NCBI RefSeq assembly: GCF_011455695.1
Contig: NZ_CP015030.1
Span: forward strand, 1,116,001 to 1,180,000
From: Mannheimia granulomatis
Lineage (GTDB): Bacteria > Pseudomonadota > Gammaproteobacteria > Enterobacterales > Pasteurellaceae
Direction of reading: 5' to 3'
DNA length: 64,000 bases
Shown one piece after another: positions 57,772-64,000 of the stretch. Position numbers and translations under genes: made by a program. The notes below the pieces were generated by a model. It made no database searches, was not told the origin of the DNA, and was given only the letters and a program-made list of their open reading frames with translations. How positions within the stretch are numbered: position 1 is the stretch's first letter; each line of letters starts with the position of its first letter.

Positions 57772-59162
57772 TATTTAATTCTCTCTAATTTATCAATTAA
57801 TTGTATTTCCGAAATCGATTGAATTTTTCTCATCTGCCACAACAATAATCCGCTGGCAAGACTTAAACCAATACAGAAAACGAGCCAGAAACCTTGAGCA
57901 GCCATAGGCTGAACAATCCAATTTGTCCTAGCTAAAATATAGCCTAATGGCATACTCACCACCCAATAACAAAAAACTGTAACATATAAAATCGGCTGAG
58001 TGTGTTTATAACCACGCAAAATGCCATTAGCCACCGCTTGTATAGCATCCGGAATTTGGTATATCGCCGCAAAAATCAATAAATTGGCAGCGATTGAGAT
58101 AGAAATAGGATCACTACTGAAAGCACGCGGAATTAAATTATTAAACAAAATAATGATGACCGCAGCAATAATAGCAAGCAACGTTGCAGTAATTAAAGCA
58201 TGGTAGCTTAACACTTTTGCCCTCTGCACATTTTTCTGTCCAAGCGTTTGCCCTATTACAATAGTAGTAGCAATCCCAAATGACATCGGTATCATAAAAA
58301 ACAGCGAGCTGGTCTGCAATGCCGCTTGATGACTTGCTACCACTTGCGAGCCAAGTGGAGAAAGAAACAACGCTGAAGTTGAAAATAACATGACTTCGGT
58401 AAAAGTAGCAAAAGCGATCGGTAAGCCTAATTTACAAAGTTTTAGTAAAGTTTGACCGCTTGGTGCCTCTAGCCATTTTTCAAATAATTTAATGTCTTTT
58501 TGTGATCGATTACGGTAACAGTAATGCAGCATTAACAAGAACATAATCCAGTTTACAATGGCGGTCGCAACCCCACAACCAACAGCTCCCATTTCAGGCA
58601 AGCCAAATTTACCAAAAATAAAAATATAGTTAAGTGGAATGTTAAGTAATAATCCGAAAAAGGTGATTCGCATAGCTGGTTTCGGATTTGACAAACCATC
58701 ATTCATACAGCGTAAATTAATGCCTAATAGAGCAGGAATCAGCCCTATTGCCATTACTGTCAAATACTGCTGTGATTTCAGAGAAAATTCAGCCGGAGTA
58801 TCCATTAAATCTAAAATGAGGTGGCTGTTAAGAAAAACGGCAATCAATGGCACAGAGGTTACTAACACCAACCACATACCTTGTCTAATTTGGTGTGCAA
58901 TTAAATGTCGATTACCAGAACCGTTTAAATAAGATACAGTCGGCGTAATGGCATTGAGTAAACCCAATACAAACAGGAAAAGGGGAAAGTAAATAGAATT
59001 ACTTACCGCAATTGCAGAAACATCATCATCGCTGACTAAGCCTGCCATTACAATATCAGCTAACCCCATACCCGATGCGGAAAGTTGGGAGATAAAAATC
59101 GGCCATGATAGTTTAAATAATTTACGGGCATTATCAGGATATGCCTGCCATTGAAAATTCAT
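57771..59162 (-). CDS. norM: MATE multidrug efflux protein NorM/MdtK
   Basis: This Na+ or H+-driven multidrug exporter of the inner membrane has 12 predicted membrane helices in two homologous halves. Characteristic segments are KLSWPIFISQLSASGMGLADIVMAG (about 16-40), NAITPTVSYLNGSGN, GLLLNIPLNYIFIFGKFGLPEMGAVGCGVATAI and QTSSLFFMIPMSFGIATTIVIGQTLGQ. I start it at the ATG at 59162 (463 residues), with AGAGG upstream; a GTG two codons earlier lies too close to that site. It is a single-gene unit before recB. Confidence 0.9.
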   Translation of the reverse strand: MNFQWQAYPDNARKLFKLSWPIFISQLSASGMGLADIVMAGLVSDDDVSAIAVSNSIYFPLFLFVLGLLNAITPTVSYLNGSGNRHLIAHQIRQGMWLVLVTSVPLIAVFLNSHLILDLMDTPAEFSLKSQQYLTVMAIGLIPALLGINLRCMNDGLSNPKPAMRITFFGLLLNIPLNYIFIFGKFGLPEMGAVGCGVATAIVNWIMFLLMLHYCYRNRSQKDIKLFEKWLEAPSGQTLLKLCKLGLPIAFATFTEVMLFSTSALFLSPLGSQVVASHQAALQTSSLFFMIPMSFGIATTIVIGQTLGQKNVQRAKVLSYHALITATLLAIIAAVIIILFNNLIPRAFSSDPISISIAANLLIFAAIYQIPDAIQAVANGILRGYKHTQPILYVTVFCYWVVSMPLGYILARTNWIVQPMAAQGFWLVFCIGLSLASGLLLWQMRKIQSISEIQLIDKLERIK

Positions 59163-59261
59163 ACTCACCTCTTAAAATACTATGCCATTATACTTGAGAA
59201 AGCGGTCGTTTTTTCCAAATTTTTTGCAGTTTCAGTCGGAAATTAAATAGAACGAGCGATT

Positions 59262-59297
59262 AAAAAACAAAAACCTCCGAAAGTCTTTCGGAGGTTT
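59262..59297 (-). terminator. Terminator of potD
   Basis: A stem of about ten pairs around 59271-59295 (CCTCCGAA with TTCGGAGG) is followed on the minus strand by TTTTTGTTTTTT. It lies 20 bases after the potD stop codon. Confidence 0.82.
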
Positions 59298-59313
59298 CAG
59301 AATTAATCAGCCA

Positions 59314-60405
59314 TTATTTTGCTGCTTTTAATTCTTGGTAGTATTTTTCGTAAAGTTCAATTGCATCACCAACATCATCTTGCCACTGAGATTTTTGTAA
59401 AATTTCTGCAGACGGATAAATTGCAGTATCTTCCGTAATCTCTTTTGGTAATACTTTTAACGCTTCAACGTTTGAAGTTGGATAACCAATCGCTAAGGTT
59501 AATTGTTCAGAAACTTTTGCACTTAACAAGTAGTTAATGAGTTTATGTGCATTTTCTTTATTTTTCGCACTAGCAGGGATCGCTAATGTATCTACCCAAA
59601 GCACCGGACCTTCTTTTGGAAACACCATATCAACAGGCGCATTTTCTTTCTTCGCAATACGTACAGAACCATTCCATAGCTGACCTACAGAAACCTCACC
59701 AGAAATGAACGAGTTCGCTGGGTTATCAGAAGTGAATGAAAGTACGTTTGGACGTAATTTTTTCAACTCTTCAAATGCAGCTTTAATGTCATCTGGATTT
59801 GTTGTATTCGGGTTTTTACCTAATTTTAATAACGCAATGTTAAATACTTCACGAGCATCATCTAATAATTGGACTTTACCTGCAAATTCAGGTTTCCATA
59901 AATCACCCCAAGAAGTGAAGGTTTCACCTTTGTAATCTGCCGTATTAAATGCAATACCCGGCGCACCTAATAACTGTGGTAATGAGTACTTATTGCCTTG
60001 ATCGTAAGGTTTGTTTAACCAATCTTGGTTTAACTCTTTAATAACTGGAAGTTGAGCATGATCTAATTCCGCTAACATTCCCTCTTTTGCCATTTTAGAA
60101 ACAAAGTAATTTGATGGAGCGATAACATCATAACCGCCATCTTTACCTTGTAACTTTAATTTCGCGTACATTGTTTCGTTAGATTCAAGACTTGAAACTT
60201 CTACTTTAATGCCGGTTTCTTTGGTAAATTCATCTAACAAGCCTTCAGGTACATATTCAGTCCAAGTATAAAGATGAACTGTTTGATTTGTTGCTTGTGG
60301 TTTCGCATCAGCAGCGGCTTTTGGCTCCGCGCCTTTTTCTTCATTACATGCTGTTAATGCAACTGTTGCTAAACCTGCTGCAAATAAACCTGCTAATTTT
60401 TTCAT
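59314..60405 (-). CDS. potD: Spermidine/putrescine-binding protein PotD
   Basis: This is the substrate-binding protein of a polyamine ABC importer. The lipobox LTAC gives a lipidated Cys20, so it is a lipoprotein (E. coli PotD is soluble). TVHLYTWTEYVPEGLLDEFTKETGIKVEVSSLESNETMYAKLKL is the family opening, with Trp and Tyr contacts for the polyamine, and YDVIAPSNYFVSKMAKEGML and WNGSVRIAKKENAPVDMVFPKEG follow. Length 363. GGAG precedes the ATG. No potABC genes lie beside it, and its own terminator follows, so it is monocistronic. Confidence 0.9.
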   Translation of the reverse strand: MKKLAGLFAAGLATVALTACNEEKGAEPKAAADAKPQATNQTVHLYTWTEYVPEGLLDEFTKETGIKVEVSSLESNETMYAKLKLQGKDGGYDVIAPSNYFVSKMAKEGMLAELDHAQLPVIKELNQDWLNKPYDQGNKYSLPQLLGAPGIAFNTADYKGETFTSWGDLWKPEFAGKVQLLDDAREVFNIALLKLGKNPNTTNPDDIKAAFEELKKLRPNVLSFTSDNPANSFISGEVSVGQLWNGSVRIAKKENAPVDMVFPKEGPVLWVDTLAIPASAKNKENAHKLINYLLSAKVSEQLTLAIGYPTSNVEALKVLPKEITEDTAIYPSAEILQKSQWQDDVGDAIELYEKYYQELKAAK

Positions 60406-60554
60406 TTAAGTTTTCTCCGTTAAAGAAAAGTGAGTAAAAAATATAGCCTTGCCTAAGGGCATTAAAAAGACTGGGAAATTGTAAGCTACCCCCTAGATTT
60501 TGCAAGCCTTTTCTTATTGAAAAGGTCATTTTTCATTAAAATTTCTTCTCAAAA

Positions 60555-60584
60555 CTTGAAATCCCCTGATTTATCGCTATATTA
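60555..60584 (+). promoter_or_regulatory. Heat-shock (sigma-32-like) promoter of grpE
   Basis: CTTGAAA at 60555-60561 matches the sigma-32 -35 box exactly. After 15 bases CTATATTA (60577-60584) stands in the -10 place, where the consensus is CCCCATTT. The same bases also read as TTGAAA-16-TATATT for the main sigma factor, so either or both may act. Confidence 0.5.
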
Positions 60585-60635
60585 AGGAAGATTTATCCTT
60601 TCCGGATTTAATATTTTTAGAGCTAGAGGTTAAAA

Positions 60636-61214
60636 ATGACAACAAACGAAAATGTTCAAGAAGAAATTAAAAATGAAGAAATTCAAATGGAAGCAGTAAC
60701 AGAAGAACAAGAAAAAATCGAGATTGATCCATTAGCTGTCGCTCAAGACAAAATTGCCGAGCTGGAAGCTTACATTCTTGAAGCTGATAAGCGTGAACAA
60801 GATATCCAACTCCGTGCGCAAGCAGAAATTCAAAACATTCGCCGTCGCGCCGAGCAAGATGTCGAAAAAGCGCATAAATTCGCCTTAGAAAAATTCTCAA
60901 AAGAATTATTAACCGTAGTGGATAATTTAGAACGTGGCTTAGATGCCTTAGACAAAGCCGTAACCGATGAAACTACTCAAGCCTTAGTTGATGGAGTGGA
61001 AATGACCCACAAAGAATTTATCAACACCCTAGCTAAATTTGGTGTTGTTTCAATTGGTGAGGTAGGTGAAGCCTTTAATCCAGAATTACACGAAGCTATT
61101 TCAATGCAACCGGCAGAAGGCATTGAGGCTAATCATATCAGTGCCGTACTGCAAAAAGGCTACACTTTACAAGGCCGTGTAATTCGCCCTGCAATGGTGA
61201 TGGTTGCCGCTTAA
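60636..61214 (+). CDS. grpE: Nucleotide exchange factor GrpE
   Basis: GrpE releases ADP from DnaK and so drives the Hsp70 folding cycle; its long helices act as a thermosensor. An acidic, disordered N-terminus (1-35) is followed by a long coiled coil (about 37-90; [43 protein letters not shown]). The four-helix dimer part comes next, then the C-terminal beta wing ([18 protein letters not shown] through [14 protein letters not shown]). Length 192. AGAGG precedes the ATG. dnaK and dnaJ are not in the window. Confidence 0.95.
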   Translation: MTTNENVQEEIKNEEIQMEAVTEEQEKIEIDPLAVAQDKIAELEAYILEADKREQDIQLRAQAEIQNIRRRAEQDVEKAHKFALEKFSKELLTVVDNLERGLDALDKAVTDETTQALVDGVEMTHKEFINTLAKFGVVSIGEVGEAFNPELHEAISMQPAEGIEANHISAVLQKGYTLQGRVIRPAMVMVAA

Positions 61215-61243
61215 TATTCAATTTTAGCATGATATCCCTCTCT

Positions 61244-61274
61244 CCCTTACTTCCTCGAAGTAAGGGGTTTTACG
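61244..61274 (+). terminator. Terminator after grpE
   Basis: A perfect 10-bp stem (61244-61253 with 61257-61266) with a three-base loop is followed by GTTTTACGTTTT. It lies 30 bases after the grpE stop codon. Confidence 0.75.
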
Positions 61275-61284
61275 TTTTAATACT

Positions 61285-61737
61285 ATGACACTACAACTGA
61301 ATTCCGTTGCTTTATTGCTGGTGGTACTGATTGTACTTGGCTTAGTCAGCCAAAACAGTGCGGTCACCATTTCGGCCGCCGTGCTGCTGATTATGCAGCA
61401 GACAGTCCTCTCCAAATATCTTCCGTTTGTCGATCAATACGGCTTAAAAATCGGGATCATTATTTTAACCATTGGTGTGCTGGCACCACTGGTTTCAGGG
61501 CGGATAGCAATCCCCGAAGTAGCCCAATTTCTCAACTGGAAAATGGCTCTTGCCATTGTTGCTGGTGTGATTGTGGCGTGGCTCGGTGGGCGTGGCGTCG
61601 GCTTAATGGGCGGGCAGCCGATTTTGGTGACGGGCTTGCTGATTGGCACCGTCATCGGCGTGGCATTTTTGAAAGGTGTACCGGTCGGGCCGCTGATTGC
61701 CGCTGGGATTTTATCGTTAGTGATAGGGAAATCATAA
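61285..61737 (+). CDS. yeaL: UPF0756 (DUF441) membrane protein
   Basis: This is a small inner-membrane protein of 150 residues with four to five hydrophobic segments (about 8-35, 48-72, 84-107, 112-148). [40 protein letters not shown] and the glycine-rich [42 protein letters not shown] are the family's blocks. Its function is unknown. The DNA is clearly richer in G+C than most of the window (42 of 60 bases in 61561-61620). Its stop codon overlaps the hrpA start by one base (TAATG), so the two are likely co-transcribed. Confidence 0.85.
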   Translation: MTLQLNSVALLLVVLIVLGLVSQNSAVTISAAVLLIMQQTVLSKYLPFVDQYGLKIGIIILTIGVLAPLVSGRIAIPEVAQFLNWKMALAIVAGVIVAWLGGRGVGLMGGQPILVTGLLIGTVIGVAFLKGVPVGPLIAAGILSLVIGKS

Positions 61738-64000
61738 TGGCTGAATTGCACAAAAATCAGAAAAATCAACCGCTTGTCAAACTCGAAAACATCACCACAA
61801 GCGACTATCGCCGTTTGCTTTCTCGTCTAAAAGGTGCCGAAAATATCAAAAACGAGGCAAACAAGCGGTCGGTTTTGGCAGAAATTTCGCAAGACTTGAC
61901 CGCTTGTCAGGCACGCTTTTTCAGTCGCCAACAGCACGCTCAAAGCCTGAAAATTAACTACCCTGATCTGCCTGTTTCCGCTCGCCGTGAAGAGATTTTA
62001 AAACTGATTGCCGAAAATCAGGTGGTGGTAATCGCAGGCGAAACCGGTTCGGGCAAAACCACCCAATTGCCGAAAATGTGTTTGGAGCTCGGGCGTGGGG
62101 TAAAAGGCTTGATTGGCCATACCCAGCCCCGCCGAATTGCCGCTCGCTCAGTTGCCACCCGCATCGCCGAAGAGCTGAAATCGGAACTCGGCGACACAGT
62201 TGGTTACAAGGTTCGTTTTAACGATCAAGTCGGCGAAAACAGCCTCGTCAAGCTGATGACGGACGGGATTTTGCTCGCCGAAATTCAGCACGACCGCTAT
62301 CTCAACCAGTACGACACGTTGATTATTGACGAAGCCCACGAACGCTCGCTCAACAACGATTTTATCTTGGGTTACCTCAAACAAATTCTGCATAAACGCC
62401 CCGATCTGAAAGTGATCATCACCTCGGCAACCATTGATGTGGAACGCTTCTCCAAACATTTCAACAACGCCCCAATTATTGAAGTTTCAGGACGGACGTT
62501 CCCTGTGGAAGTGCGTTACCGCCCGATTGTGGAAGAGGACGATCAGGATCAACTGCAAGGGATTTTAAATGCCGTTGATGAACTTCAAGCCGAAGGGCGT
62601 GGCGATATTCTGATCTTTATGAACGGCGAGCGGGAGATCCGAGATACTGCCGAAACCCTACAAAAACGGGAGCTTCGCCATTGCGAAATTTTGCCGCTTT
62701 ACGCCCGCTTGTCGGCGGCGGAACAGCAGCGGATTTTCCAGCCAAGTGGTGGGCTAAACCGCATTATTTTGGCAACCAACGTGGCGGAAACCTCGCTCAC
62801 GATCCCGAATATCAAATATGTGATCGACACAGGCACGGCACGCATTTCTCGTTATAGCTACCGCACCAAAGTGCAACGTTTGCCGATTGAGCCGATTTCA
62901 CAAGCCTCGGCAAATCAGCGAAAAGGACGATGTGGGCGTATTTCCGATGGTATTTGTATTCGCCTCTACTCTGAGGAAGATTTTAACAATCGCCCACAAT
63001 TTACCGATCCGGAAATTCTGCGGACTAATCTTGCCTCTGTGATTTTGCAAATGGCATCGCTTGGGTTGTCTGATATTGCCAACTTCCCATTTGTGGATTC
63101 TCCAGACATACGCCAAGTGCAAGACGGTATTCGATTATTGGAAGAACTACAGGCATTTCATCACAAAAAAACCAAATATGGCGAGGTGCGTGAATTAACC
63201 CAAATCGGCAAACAACTTGCTCAACTGCCTATCGACCCACGTTTAGGTCGAATGGTCATTGAAGCCGCCAAAAACGGGAGTTTGCACGAAGTAATGATGA
63301 TTGTGTCTGCCCTTTCGATTCAAGACCCAAGAGAACGCCCGCAAGAAAAACAGCAATCAGCTGATGACAAACACCGCCGTTTTGCCGATAAAGATTCGGA
63401 TTTCTTGGCATTTGTGAATCTGTGGCAGTTTATCCAAACGCAACAAAAAGAGCTGACAAAAAACCAGTTCCGTAAACTCTGCCAAAAGGATTACTTGAAT
63501 TATCTGCGAGTGCGTGAGTGGCAAGATATTTATCACCAACTTCGCCTTGCTGTGCGTGAAATGGGCTTGCCGATTAATAGCCTAGAGGCAAACTATCAGC
63601 AAATCCACACCGCTTTGCTGACAGGTTTACTTTCACATATTGGGCTGAAAGACAATGAAAAAATGCACTATTTAGGAGCAAGAAACACCCAGTTTTTTAT
63701 TTTCCCTAATTCGATACTGTTTAAAAAGCAGCCGAAATGGATTATCGCTTCTGAGCTAGTTGAAACGACAAAGCTATGGGCAAGAACAGTTGCCAAAATC
63801 GAACCTGAATGGATTGAACCTTTGGCCCAACATTTAGTAAAGAATAGTTACAGCGAGCCGCACTGGTCGAAATCCAAAGGCTCTGTGATTGCTTATGAAA
63901 AAGTCTCACTCTACGGTTTGCCGATTGTAACAAATCGTCCGGTGAATTATGGGGCGATCGATCCTGAAACCTGTCGGGAGATTTTTATCCGCTCGGCAAT
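61737..64000 (+). CDS. hrpA: ATP-dependent RNA helicase HrpA (5' part, cut by window end)
   Basis: This is a DEAH-box RNA helicase, in E. coli linked to mRNA processing and rescue of stalled translation. The first 754 codons are present and open to the right edge; the full protein is usually about 1300 residues. Walker A is GETGSGKTT (101-109), DEAH at 198-201, SAT motif ITSATID, and motif VI QRKGRCGR in the RecA2 domain, then the helicase-associated domain. The segment YGLPIVTNRPVNYGAIDPETCREIFIR before the edge belongs to the DUF3418/HrpA-specific part. The start ATG overlaps the yeaL stop codon. The first 1.3 kb is G+C-rich, the rest is not. Three exact uptake signals lie in the first 171 bases. 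Confidence 0.93.
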   Translation, partial: MAELHKNQKNQPLVKLENITTSDYRRLLSRLKGAENIKNEANKRSVLAEISQDLTACQARFFSRQQHAQSLKINYPDLPVSARREEILKLIAENQVVVIAGETGSGKTTQLPKMCLELGRGVKGLIGHTQPRRIAARSVATRIAEELKSELGDTVGYKVRFNDQVGENSLVKLMTDGILLAEIQHDRYLNQYDTLIIDEAHERSLNNDFILGYLKQILHKRPDLKVIITSATIDVERFSKHFNNAPIIEVSGRTFPVEVRYRPIVEEDDQDQLQGILNAVDELQAEGRGDILIFMNGEREIRDTAETLQKRELRHCEILPLYARLSAAEQQRIFQPSGGLNRIILATNVAETSLTIPNIKYVIDTGTARISRYSYRTKVQRLPIEPISQASANQRKGRCGRISDGICIRLYSEEDFNNRPQFTDPEILRTNLASVILQMASLGLSDIANFPFVDSPDIRQVQDGIRLLEELQAFHHKKTKYGEVRELTQIGKQLAQLPIDPRLGRMVIEAAKNGSLHEVMMIVSALSIQDPRERPQEKQQSADDKHRRFADKDSDFLAFVNLWQFIQTQQKELTKNQFRKLCQKDYLNYLRVREWQDIYHQLRLAVREMGLPINSLEANYQQIHTALLTGLLSHIGLKDNEKMHYLGARNTQFFIFPNSILFKKQPKWIIASELVETTKLWARTVAKIEPEWIEPLAQHLVKNSYSEPHWSKSKGSVIAYEKVSLYGLPIVTNRPVNYGAIDPETCREIFIRSA

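Overview
The window is chromosomal DNA of a Pasteurellaceae bacterium. Two independent signs support this. First, almost every gene is a recognisable member of a gammaproteobacterial family in its Pasteurellaceae form: an ArcB without a PAS region, a SurA with one PPIase domain, the e(P4) outer-membrane phosphatase, OmpP1/FadL, and GmhB/HldE for heptose. Second, the DNA is peppered with the 9-mer ACAAGCGGT or its complement. I placed 30 exact copies by eye. This is the core of the 'Apl-type' DNA uptake signal sequence, as opposed to the Haemophilus-type AAGTGCGGT. That points to the Actinobacillus / Mannheimia / Bibersteinia side of the family. I cannot name the species from the sequence alone.

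Layout. 1-9.8 kb: ompP1, ogt, arcB, a secreted tannase-like esterase, a DMT permease, an alpha/beta hydrolase, a tRNA-editing (YbaK-type) protein, smrB and prmB. 9.8-13.8 kb: a minus-strand run bcp-gmhB-queF-anmK-murQ (peroxide defence, heptose, queuosine, cell-wall recycling). 13.9-16.2 kb: a lone RhuM-family gene, then hemW. 16.4-25.1 kb: an SBP5-type ABC importer with a Tat-type signal on its binding protein and a permease-ATPase fusion, then a cytoplasmic FAD oxidoreductase and an NhaC-family antiporter. This is the most unusual block in the window. 25.1-30.2 kb: dxr, relA, hemA. 30.2-34.9 kb: a complete type I secretion operon (outer-membrane channel, ABC exporter, HlyD adaptor) with no substrate gene beside it. 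35.2-40.8 kb: der, hldE, pyrR, surA, rsmA. 40.8-46.1 kb: upp, fadD and the envelope-stress module rpoE-rseA-rseB-rseC. 46.2-48.0 kb: leuA with a leader peptide (leuL) and attenuator. 48.3-53.4 kb: a HAD phosphatase, a macA without macB, hel (e(P4)), pepB, greB. 53.4-54.1 kb: a hicAB toxin-antitoxin pair. 54.2-60.4 kb: recB, norM/mdtK, a stand-alone potD. 60.6-64.0 kb: grpE with a heat-shock-like promoter, a UPF0756 membrane protein, and the first 754 codons of hrpA, which runs off the right end.

Most of this is ordinary housekeeping DNA. Accessory-looking parts are the tannase-like gene, rhuM, the Tat-SBP/fusion ABC/flavoprotein/antiporter block, the type I secretion operon, the orphan macA and hicAB. 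Many intergenic gaps end in a stem-loop made of two inverted uptake signal sequences, so the uptake signal doubles as a terminator. I saw no rRNA, tRNA, insertion sequence, prophage or CRISPR array.
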